Shown here: piece by piece, positions 1 to 5,782 of the stretch
How the letters are laid out: the number at the start of each line of letters is the position of its first letter
Position numbering within the stretch: position 1 is the stretch's first letter
NCBI GenBank assembly: GCA_903924715.1
Contig: CAIYCP010000326.1
Span: 1 to 6,405, forward strand
Direction: 5' to 3'
DNA from: an uncultured beta proteobacterium
GTDB taxonomy: Bacteria > Pseudomonadota > Gammaproteobacteria > Burkholderiales > Burkholderiaceae_B
Length of the DNA: 6,405 bases
Translations under genes and position numbers: made by a program
The notes under the pieces: generated by a model
Told to the model about the DNA's origin: nothing
Databases searched by the model: none
What the model saw: only the letters and a program-made list of their open reading frames with translations

Positions 1-717
1 CGAATGCCCTTTGTGGATACGGTTGAGAAAGCAGACGGGGTCGTGAGTCGTATTAACCGTTGCGCGGTCGACCAAGGAAACCAACCCATCGTCTTCACCA
101 CGCTCGTGAATCCAGAGATCTTGGCGCGTGTCAAAGCAGCAAACGCTCTATTTCTGGATTTGTTCGGTGCTTTTGTCGAACCACTTGAGCAGAATCTTGG
201 CGTTAAATCCAGTCACTCGATCGGAAAATCACACTTGTCGGTGAGTTCAAACGCGTACCGGGACCGCATCGAAGCGATTAACTTTAGTCTCGCGCATGAT
301 GACGGCCAGTTTGTCCGCGATTTAGCGCAGGCCGACGTGATTTTGATCGGGGTATCACGTTGTGGCAAAACGCCGACCAGCCTATACCTTGCCATGCAGT
401 ACGGAATTAAGGCTGCGAACTTCCCCCTTATTCCTGAAGATTTTGAGCGAAATGCTTTGCCGAGCACGCTCTCTCAATTTAAAAAGAAACTTTTCGGTCT
501 CACGATTCAGCCCGAGCGACTCACAGAGGTGCGCTACGAACGGCGTCCAGACAGCGTCTACGCCTCTCTTGCACAGTGTCGTCACGAGGTCGCAGAGGCC
601 GAGCGTTTGATGCGTCGTGATTCGATCCCCATGCTCTCGACCACGACAAAATCAATCGAAGAGATCTCAACGACCGTGCTACAAGAGGTTGGGCTCGATA
701 AACACTCAGCGTATTAA
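1..717 (+). CDS. ppsR: PEP synthase regulatory protein (bifunctional kinase/pyrophosphorylase, DUF299 family), 5'-truncated by the window edge
   Basis: This family switches phosphoenolpyruvate synthase off by ADP-dependent phosphorylation of a threonine and on again by phosphate-dependent, pyrophosphate-releasing dephosphorylation; it acts in the cytoplasm. The visible 238 codons carry the family signature: an AHDDG segment (residues 97-101 counted from the Met at position 4) followed by the P-loop-like GVSRCGKTPTS (116-126), then SLYLAMQYGIKAANFPLIPED and HKLFGLT-like KKLFGLTI (161-168). The reading frame is open back to base 1, and the first Met (MPFVD) aligns with the internal LPFVE of the E. 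coli protein as I remember it. It is therefore not the start, and roughly 35-40 N-terminal residues are missing. The C-terminus, with the SIEEISTTVL helix, is intact. The gene is convergent with the lipid A operon, 4 nt from its last stop codon. In related genomes ppsA is often its divergent neighbour; that would lie outside this window. Confidence 0.95.
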   Translation, partial: RMPFVDTVEKADGVVSRINRCAVDQGNQPIVFTTLVNPEILARVKAANALFLDLFGAFVEPLEQNLGVKSSHSIGKSHLSVSSNAYRDRIEAINFSLAHDDGQFVRDLAQADVILIGVSRCGKTPTSLYLAMQYGIKAANFPLIPEDFERNALPSTLSQFKKKLFGLTIQPERLTEVRYERRPDSVYASLAQCRHEVAEAERLMRRDSIPMLSTTTKSIEEISTTVLQEVGLDKHSAY

Positions 718-736
718 CAAACTAGACTTTAGTTTG
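718..736. terminator. Small perfect inverted repeat between convergent genes, possible weak bidirectional terminator
   Basis: CAAACTA (718-724), a 5-nt spacer, then TAGTTTG (730-736) form a perfect 7-bp stem. It begins directly after the ppsR stop codon and contains the TAG stop of the RNA methyltransferase gene (724-722). The stem has only two G:C pairs and no T-tract follows on either strand, so it does not meet the usual criteria for an intrinsic terminator. Its exact placement between convergent genes is the only argument for a role in 3'-end formation or transcript protection. Confidence 0.3.
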
Positions 737-1504
737 ATGTTGTCGACGCTGTTCAAACAAACAAATTGCGGCTGCCGCTGTCACATTGAGAGACTCGGCA
801 CCCTGCAACTCATGCTCGATTCGCACCTTGATCGACGCTTTTTCAATTAAGGCAGAATCAACACCCTGCCCTTCATTACCGAACACCCAGGCACAATGCG
901 CAGGTAACTCAGTTGCAAAAAGATTTTGCGCAGCGGTCAGTGTCGTCACCACTAACGGAACCTCAAGCGTCGCGATCATCGCACTGAGATCGATTTGTTC
1001 GTGCAGTCGCAGTGCGAAATGCGCACCTTGCCCACTGCGCAAGACGCGAGGCGACCAAAGCGTGGCCGTACCGGTCGTTGCAAATACGCGCTTAATACCG
1101 GCTGCAGCACAGGTGCGCAGCAAGGTGCCCACATTGCCTGGGTCTTGAATCCGATCAAGAATCACCACCGACTCTTTCACCCGCATGGGCAAAGTATCTA
1201 CCTTAGGCTGAACGACAAAGAGCACGCCTTGATTCGTATTAAAACTCGAGAGACCGCCGAGCAACGTACCCGACATCGTCAGACACACTTCAGGTGGTAA
1301 CTTGTCGATCAACTCAACTAACTGGGGTTCCTCTATTCGATCCATGTCGAAGATGGCGTACTGCGGTGGGCGCCCGACACCCAGCCATGACTCACACAAA
1401 TGAATGCCGTCTAAAATGACCGGTTCACCTCTTCGACCCGCACTAGATTGCCATTTGTACAGCTGTTTAAACAACGGGTTCGAACGAGATTCAATATGTT
1501 TCAA
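722..1504 (-). CDS. TrmH/SpoU-family RNA 2'-O-ribose methyltransferase (RlmB-like)
   Basis: This is a SAM-dependent methyltransferase of the SPOUT superfamily, expected to methylate a ribose 2'-OH in rRNA or tRNA; the target nucleotide cannot be told from sequence. Numbered from the chosen start, residues about 26-100 are the small RNA-binding (SpoU_sub_bind, L30e-like) domain. The catalytic knot domain follows with motif 1 (ILDRIQDPGNVGTLLRTC, 115-132, with likely catalytic Arg130), motif 2 (WVFGNEGQG, 206-214) and motif 3 (ESLNVTAAAAICLFE, 237-251). I chose TTG at 1504. Homologues begin M-K-H-I-x-S-R-x-N-P, a GGAG lies 5 nt upstream (1513-1510), and the start overlaps the rnhB stop as TTGA. 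GTG at 1507 is an alternative. A longer reading frame from TTG at 1558 would run deep into rnhB and adds residues without family support. The 260-aa length fits the family. It is the last gene of the operon. Confidence 0.9.
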   Translation of the reverse strand: MKHIESRSNPLFKQLYKWQSSAGRRGEPVILDGIHLCESWLGVGRPPQYAIFDMDRIEEPQLVELIDKLPPEVCLTMSGTLLGGLSSFNTNQGVLFVVQPKVDTLPMRVKESVVILDRIQDPGNVGTLLRTCAAAGIKRVFATTGTATLWSPRVLRSGQGAHFALRLHEQIDLSAMIATLEVPLVVTTLTAAQNLFATELPAHCAWVFGNEGQGVDSALIEKASIKVRIEHELQGAESLNVTAAAAICLFEQRRQHQTKV

Positions 1505-2118
1505 CACGACTCCAATAAGCGTCGCACCGGCGCAAAACTGCGGCGATGTGCAGGACAAGGACCAAACTCTTTTAAACGCGCCATATGCAGCGCGGTTCCG
1601 TAACCTTTATGAAGGTTAAACCCGTAAGACGGATAAAGCCCGTGCAAACGCATTAAATCTGCATCACGCGCGGTTTTGGCCAAAATTGATGCGGCTGAAA
1701 TGGCGGGTACCAACGCGTCGCCTTTGATCACGGTTTGTACTCGGCACGTTAAACGTGGCGCCTGATTGCCATCCACCCAAGCTAACTGGGGTGTAATCTT
1801 CAAGCCAAGCACCGCGCGCTGCATGGCCAGGAGTGTGGCCTGCAGGATATTCATTTGATCGATTTCCTCGACGCTTGCAAGCGCAACACACCACGCTAAC
1901 GCCCGCTGCTGAATCAGGGGAGCGAGCGCATCGCGCCGCTTCTCGGTCAACACTTTTGAGTCGGCCAATCCCTCTATCGGTTGAGCGGGATCAAGAATCA
2001 CCGCCGCTGCATACACATCACCCGCCAGCGGACCACGTCCCGCCTCATCGACCCCTGCACAAAATTGTGCGGTCGGATCCACACTAACAAAAAGACTGGG
2101 TTGCGTTCGGCGGCTCAT
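1501..2118 (-). CDS. rnhB: Ribonuclease HII
   Basis: RNase HII cleaves the RNA strand of RNA-DNA hybrids and starts removal of single ribonucleotides misincorporated into DNA; it needs a divalent metal and is cytoplasmic. The 205-aa product shows the type 2 RNase H signature GVDEAGRGPLAG (22-33) with the first two acidic residues Asp24 and Glu25, then VDGNQAP with Asp116, and KGDALVPAISAASILAK with Asp134. These four are the likely metal-binding carboxylates. The conserved C-terminal YPSYGFNLHKGYGT (around 160-173) and the PAHRRSFAPV tail complete the family pattern. The ATG at 2118 is preceded by AAGG (2131-2128) and overlaps the lpxB stop as ATGA. A longer frame from TTG at 2199 lies inside lpxB and is not supported. 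The lpxB-rnhB order matches E. coli, but here an RNA methyltransferase follows rather than dnaE. Confidence 0.97.
   Translation of the reverse strand: MSRRTQPSLFVSVDPTAQFCAGVDEAGRGPLAGDVYAAAVILDPAQPIEGLADSKVLTEKRRDALAPLIQQRALAWCVALASVEEIDQMNILQATLLAMQRAVLGLKITPQLAWVDGNQAPRLTCRVQTVIKGDALVPAISAASILAKTARDADLMRLHGLYPSYGFNLHKGYGTALHMARLKEFGPCPAHRRSFAPVRRLLESC
1510..1513 (-). promoter_or_regulatory. Ribosome binding site supporting the TTG start of the methyltransferase gene
   Basis: GGAG on the minus strand lies 5 nt from TTG at 1504 but only 2 nt from the competing GTG at 1507. The spacing favours TTG. The site is inside the last codons of rnhB, so initiation is probably coupled to rnhB termination. 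Confidence 0.55.
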
Positions 2119-3371
2119 CGGATAGCACCTTGAATTTTTGGAGTGCCTTCCTGCGCAATTTGTAAAATCACCTCGGCTGCCCGAGTCGCAGTATCGCAAC
2201 GTAACGAGTGGTGTAACGCATGGAATCTCGCCACAATCTGGTTTGCCTGCCGCTCGTTCACCAGTTTTTCGTACACGGCAGCAGCGAGCCCTTCTGGGGT
2301 CGCATCTTCTTGAATCAACTCTGGCACGACCGACTCATTCAACAACACATTTGGCAAACCCACCCAAGGGACATATGGCCTTTGTTGACCAGATTTCCAA
2401 GCCATCACGCGACGCACCCAAGGCGAAACCGCATACGAAATCACCATCGGCCTTTTGAATAAGGCCGTTTCTAAAGTCGCCGTACCACTTGCCACCAACG
2501 CCACATCACAGGCCTCGAGGGCCTCCCAGGCAACAGGTCTTTTCTGTACAGAAGGTGCAGAGGACGCAGAAGCACCCGAGGCAACGCCTGCGTTTCTTGG
2601 CAGCAGATCAGCGGTCAAAATATGCAAATTGTCGATTGGATTATTTTGCAAAATACTTTTGAACTCAGCCAAACGTGCCGCGTTGACCATCGGCACGAGT
2701 ACATGCAACTGAGGATCACGCTTTTGTAATCGTTGCACAGCTTGTAAAAATCGGGGTGCAATCCATTTGATTTCGGAGGCCCGGCTACCGGGCAGCATCG
2801 CTAATACGCGCGCGTGTTGGTCGAGTCCTAAGCGCTGACGCGCCTCAAGTTTGTTGGGTTCTTGTGGAATCGCGTCCGCAAGCGGATGCCCGACAAAGGT
2901 GACCGGGATTTTTTCTTTTTGATAAATCGCTTCTTCAAAAGGAAACATCACCAGCATGTGTGAAACAGATTGTCTGATGAAGTGGATACGTTCGTACCGC
3001 CACGCCCAAATGGATGGGCTCACTAAATGAACCGTTGGGATACCGGCGGTTTTCAGTTTATGTTCTAGACGTAGATTAAAGTCTGGCGCGTCAATGCCCA
3101 GAAACACCTTGGGCGGTTCAGCCAGCCAACGATTCTTGACATCGAAATACGTACGAAGCAAGGTCGGGATCTGTTTGAGCGCATCGACATACCCAAACAC
3201 AGTCAACGCCTGCATCGGATGCCAAAGCTCAAGCCCTTGCTGCAACAACTGAGGCCCTCCAATACCTTGGGCCAGTACCTGCGGATCCGCTTGTTGTACA
3301 CCCGCCAGAACTCTTGCCGCGATCAAATCACCCGAAGGTTCGCCCGCAACGAGCCCAAGCCGCCAAGTCAT
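2115..3371 (-). CDS. lpxB: Lipid-A-disaccharide synthase
   Basis: LpxB is a GT-B fold glycosyltransferase (family GT19) at the inner face of the cytoplasmic membrane. It joins UDP-2,3-diacylglucosamine to lipid X, giving the beta-1,6-linked lipid A disaccharide and UDP. The 418-aa protein shows family landmarks in order: LVAGEPSGD (7-15), GIGGP (36-40), LGIDAPDFN (91-99), SPSIWAWR (118-125), GHPLAD (161-166), LPGSRASEI (193-201), ASGTATLE (294-301) and VGLPN (337-341). It is longer than the E. coli enzyme (382 aa). Much of the excess is an Ala/Ser-rich stretch at about residues 259-279, between LTADLLP and the SGTATLE helix. The ATG at 3371 overlaps the lpxA stop (ATGA) and has no obvious Shine-Dalgarno sequence, so translation is probably coupled to lpxA. 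The stop overlaps the rnhB start in the same way. Confidence 0.98.
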   Translation of the reverse strand: MTWRLGLVAGEPSGDLIAARVLAGVQQADPQVLAQGIGGPQLLQQGLELWHPMQALTVFGYVDALKQIPTLLRTYFDVKNRWLAEPPKVFLGIDAPDFNLRLEHKLKTAGIPTVHLVSPSIWAWRYERIHFIRQSVSHMLVMFPFEEAIYQKEKIPVTFVGHPLADAIPQEPNKLEARQRLGLDQHARVLAMLPGSRASEIKWIAPRFLQAVQRLQKRDPQLHVLVPMVNAARLAEFKSILQNNPIDNLHILTADLLPRNAGVASGASASSAPSVQKRPVAWEALEACDVALVASGTATLETALFKRPMVISYAVSPWVRRVMAWKSGQQRPYVPWVGLPNVLLNESVVPELIQEDATPEGLAAAVYEKLVNERQANQIVARFHALHHSLRCDTATRAAEVILQIAQEGTPKIQGAIR

Positions 3372-4162
3372 GGGCGGATAATGCCTCGAGCACTTGTATC
3401 AAGAAAATCAAGCATCACTTGCAACGCAGGTGCAACCGCTGGCTCTTGCACTTGGCGCTCGCGCATCTGGCTACGCGCATCGTCTAAGGTTAGCCCGCGA
3501 CGATAGATCAACTTATAGGCATCGCGTAGCGCGCTGATCGCTTCTGGCGAAAAGCCTCGCCGTTTTAAACCTTCAACATTGACGCCGACAGGCACACAGG
3601 GGTTTCCGGAACCCATCACGTAGGGTGGCACATCCATATGCAGAGCACTTTGACCACCGGTCATGCTATGTGCACCGATACGACCAAACTGATGCACAGC
3701 CGCTAAGCCACCTACGATTGCCCAATCACCAATATGAACATGCCCGCCCATTTGCACGCCATTGGCCAAAATCACGTTGCTACCGATCTGGCAGTCATGC
3801 GCGACATGAACGTAGGCCATCACCCAGTTATCTGAACCCAAGCGCGTCACGCCGACATCTTGCACGGTACCCGTGTTGATCGTCACGTATTCGCGAACCA
3901 TATTGCGATCACCCATCTCAAGACGCGTGGGCTCTCCGGCGTATTTCTTATCCTGAGGCATTCCACCCACAGAACAAAAGCGATAAAAGTGATTATCTTG
4001 CCCGATCGTGGTGTAGCCATCGATGACGCAGTGCGCGCCAATCTTTGTATTCGCACCAATTTTTACGTGAGGACCAACAATCGAATAAGGACCGACGCTC
4101 ACTGATGGATCTAATTGAGCCAACGGATCGATCAACGCAGTCGTATGAATAAGCGCTGACAT
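3368..4162 (-). CDS. lpxA: Acyl-ACP--UDP-N-acetylglucosamine O-acyltransferase
   Basis: LpxA performs the first step of lipid A synthesis, moving a 3-hydroxyacyl chain from ACP to the 3-OH of UDP-GlcNAc in the cytoplasm; the family is a homotrimer. The 264-aa product (262 in E. coli) has a left-handed beta-helix built from hexapeptide repeats over about residues 1-185, then a C-terminal helical domain starting near NVEGLKRRGFS (195-205). Residues matching the E. coli active site with an offset of 3 are Asp71, Lys73, His119, the catalytic base His122 (VHVAHDC), His141, His157 and Arg201. Gly170 sits at the acyl-length ruler position (E. coli Gly173). Asn96 replaces the E. coli histidine of IHRGT. 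The ATG at 4162 lies 3 nt after the fabZ stop, with GGA (4172-4170) 7 nt upstream. Confidence 0.98.
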   Translation of the reverse strand: MSALIHTTALIDPLAQLDPSVSVGPYSIVGPHVKIGANTKIGAHCVIDGYTTIGQDNHFYRFCSVGGMPQDKKYAGEPTRLEMGDRNMVREYVTINTGTVQDVGVTRLGSDNWVMAYVHVAHDCQIGSNVILANGVQMGGHVHIGDWAIVGGLAAVHQFGRIGAHSMTGGQSALHMDVPPYVMGSGNPCVPVGVNVEGLKRRGFSPEAISALRDAYKLIYRRGLTLDDARSQMRERQVQEPAVAPALQVMLDFLDTSARGIIRP

Positions 4163-4165
4163 TTT

Positions 4166-4615
4166 TTATTCCACAGGACGAATCGCGCACATCAACTTGG
4201 CTTCAGCAACCTCTTGCCCATCGACAAAGGCACGCCCCTGATATTTACAGATTTTGCTACCCAGACGTTCGGCGACGACTTCAATGTGCAATTGATCGCC
4301 TGGCAGCACGGGCTTACGAAAACGCGCGCCGTCAATTCCAACAAAGTAATAAACGCTTTCTTGATCTTTTGGCTTGAGCCCGGTTTCTTCAGCAAACGAG
4401 AAAATGGCCGCAGCTTGGGCCATTGCTTCAAGAATCAACACACCAGGCATGACTGGGTGGTGCGGAAAATGACCCACAAAAAATGGTTCGTTAATTGAAA
4501 CGTTTTTAAGCGCCTTAATCGATTTTCCGGGCACCATTTCTAGAACACGATCAATCAGCAACATCGGGTATCGATGGGGCAATCTTTCAAGGATACTTTT
4601 GATATCGAATTGCAT
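4166..4615 (-). CDS. fabZ: 3-hydroxyacyl-[acyl-carrier-protein] dehydratase FabZ
   Basis: FabZ dehydrates 3-hydroxyacyl-ACP to trans-2-enoyl-ACP in type II fatty-acid elongation, in the cytoplasm. It competes with LpxA and LpxD for the same hydroxyacyl pool, which is the usual explanation for its place in this operon. The 149-aa hotdog-fold protein has the classic opening ILERLPHRYPMLLIDRV (7-23). Its active-site block is PFFVGHFPHHPVMPGVLILE with His49 and Glu63, followed by the central helix EAMAQAAA. KFRxPVLPGDQL-like RKPVLPGDQLHIEV lies further on, and the length is normal. I chose ATG at 4615 because homologues begin close to MxFDIxxILxxLPHRYP and AGGA lies 6 nt upstream. A longer frame from TTG at 4669 adds 18 residues with no family support. 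Confidence 0.98.
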   Translation of the reverse strand: MQFDIKSILERLPHRYPMLLIDRVLEMVPGKSIKALKNVSINEPFFVGHFPHHPVMPGVLILEAMAQAAAIFSFAEETGLKPKDQESVYYFVGIDGARFRKPVLPGDQLHIEVVAERLGSKICKYQGRAFVDGQEVAEAKLMCAIRPVE

Positions 4616-4621
4616 GGAGAT

Positions 4622-4625
4622 TCCT
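4622..4625 (-). promoter_or_regulatory. Ribosome binding site of fabZ, decides its start
   Basis: AGGA on the minus strand lies 6 nt upstream of ATG at 4615, the clearest Shine-Dalgarno match in the operon. It fixes the fabZ start and argues against the longer frame from TTG at 4669. It lies in the 60-nt lpxD-fabZ spacer, the only gap in the operon longer than 12 nt. Confidence 0.65.
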
Positions 4626-4675
4626 ATAAGTCCTGCGTCTAACCTAAGCGAACGATTATGACACTGCAATAAAAA

Positions 4676-5770
4676 CTATTCACGCTCGAGCTTACGAAGC
4701 CGCTTGCGCATACTTGAAAGCTGCGAGATCACCGCGGCATTACGCTGCCAATCGGCATGCGGCGCAAACGGGAACACGCCCGTATACCGACCCGGCTCAG
4801 TGACATCGCTCGTGATCCCGGTTCCACCCGAAACAAACACATCATCACAAATCGTAATATGACCTGCAATCCCGGCCGCACCAGCGATCGTGCAACGGGC
4901 ACCGATCGTCGTCGATCCCGCCACTGCCGTGCAGGCTGCAATCGCAGTGTGCGTACCAATTCGGCAGTTATGAGCGATCATGATTTGATTGTCGAGTTTT
5001 ACACCATCTTCAATCACTGTATTTTCAAGCGCGCCGCGATCGATCGTTGTATTTGCACCGACTTCAACATCGTTACCAATCACGAGCCCACCAAGTTGGG
5101 GGATTTTCCCCCAGGCACCTTTAGCCAGACTTGGATCCGGTGCAAATCCGAATCCATCCGCACCAAGCACTGCACCGCTATGCACAATGACACGTGCACC
5201 AATTTGCACACCGTCGTAAATCGAAACGCGAGGATGAATCGTGGTTGAAGCGCCAACTTTTACATCAGCCCCCAGAACACAACCAGCACCAATCTGAACC
5301 ATTGCCTCAATCGTGCATCGGGCACCAATGACGGCCAGCGGTCCGACTGTGACGCTTGGTGCCAAGATGGCCGTCGGATCCACGACCGCGGAAGGATGCA
5401 CACGAATTTCGCGTGCGGGCTGCCTCGCCCAATCAAACCATTGCGCGATTCGCGCGTACAACAGATAAGGGTGTTTGCACACAACACGGGCGTAAGCGGG
5501 TTGTACAGGTGCTTGTGACAAAAGCTCGTCAATCTCAGGCAAAACGATCACCGCCGCCGCTTGCGTGACGGCGAGTTGTTCAAGATATTTTGGATGAACA
5601 ATAAACGAGGCTTCGTACGGACCCGCATTGGGCAACGCACCTAAGCCCGCCACAGTCGGATCTGAAAACTGTCCGATACCGGGGACAATCTTCTGAACCA
5701 AGCCCCCAGGAATCGCCTTGAGTAACTGAGACAGTAACGGTGCGCGTTCGGGGGTTAATAGAACAGGCAT
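4676..5770 (-). CDS. lpxD: UDP-3-O-(3-hydroxyacyl)glucosamine N-acyltransferase
   Basis: LpxD adds the second primary 3-hydroxyacyl chain, from ACP to the 2-amine of UDP-3-O-acyl-glucosamine, after LpxA and the deacetylase LpxC. The 364-aa product has an N-terminal uridine-binding domain (about 1-115, with ASFIVHPKYL at 54-63). A left-handed beta-helix of hexapeptide repeats runs from about RVHPSAVVDPTA (123-134) to 320. It includes the family segment GADGFGFAPD (203-212), the catalytic His267 in IMIAHNCRIG, and His304 in GIAGHITI. A basic, coiled-coil-like C-terminal helix (about 341-364) completes it. Length is slightly above the E. coli enzyme (341 aa). SGGTG (314-318) lies where E. coli has a Met-containing stretch linked to acyl length. 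ATG at 5770 starts 12 nt after the skp stop with no strong Shine-Dalgarno, so coupling is likely. Confidence 0.98.
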   Translation of the reverse strand: MPVLLTPERAPLLSQLLKAIPGGLVQKIVPGIGQFSDPTVAGLGALPNAGPYEASFIVHPKYLEQLAVTQAAAVIVLPEIDELLSQAPVQPAYARVVCKHPYLLYARIAQWFDWARQPAREIRVHPSAVVDPTAILAPSVTVGPLAVIGARCTIEAMVQIGAGCVLGADVKVGASTTIHPRVSIYDGVQIGARVIVHSGAVLGADGFGFAPDPSLAKGAWGKIPQLGGLVIGNDVEVGANTTIDRGALENTVIEDGVKLDNQIMIAHNCRIGTHTAIAACTAVAGSTTIGARCTIAGAAGIAGHITICDDVFVSGGTGITSDVTEPGRYTGVFPFAPHADWQRNAAVISQLSSMRKRLRKLERE

Positions 5771-5782
5771 TGGGCTGCCAGT

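Noticed and set aside
4..6. ATG at position 4 as the ppsR start
   Set aside because: The frame is open to base 1 and the peptide MPFVD aligns with an internal segment of PpsR; the family N-terminal domain is missing, so the gene starts upstream of the window.
786..1148. 120-codon open frame on the plus strand opposite the RNA methyltransferase gene
   Set aside because: It is antisense to well-conserved SPOUT motifs and its own translation has no recognisable domain or order.
2119..2199. N-terminal extension of RnhB from TTG at 2199
   Set aside because: It would overlap lpxB by about 85 nt and adds residues with no family support; ATG at 2118 has AAGG upstream and forms the ATGA junction.
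4616..4669. N-terminal extension of FabZ from TTG at 4669
   Set aside because: The extra residues have no match to FabZ, and AGGA is correctly spaced from ATG at 4615.
4757..5248. 163-codon open frame on the plus strand opposite lpxD
   Set aside because: It lies wholly antisense to a clearly real gene, has an Arg/Thr/Cys-rich composition with no family resemblance, and has no sensible gene context. The hexapeptide-repeat codons of lpxD explain the lack of stops.
3368..5770. Hexapeptide repeats of lpxA and lpxD considered as a DNA repeat array or recent duplication
   Set aside because: The periodicity is at protein level (left-handed beta-helix) and the DNA units are divergent; the two genes are ancient paralogues.
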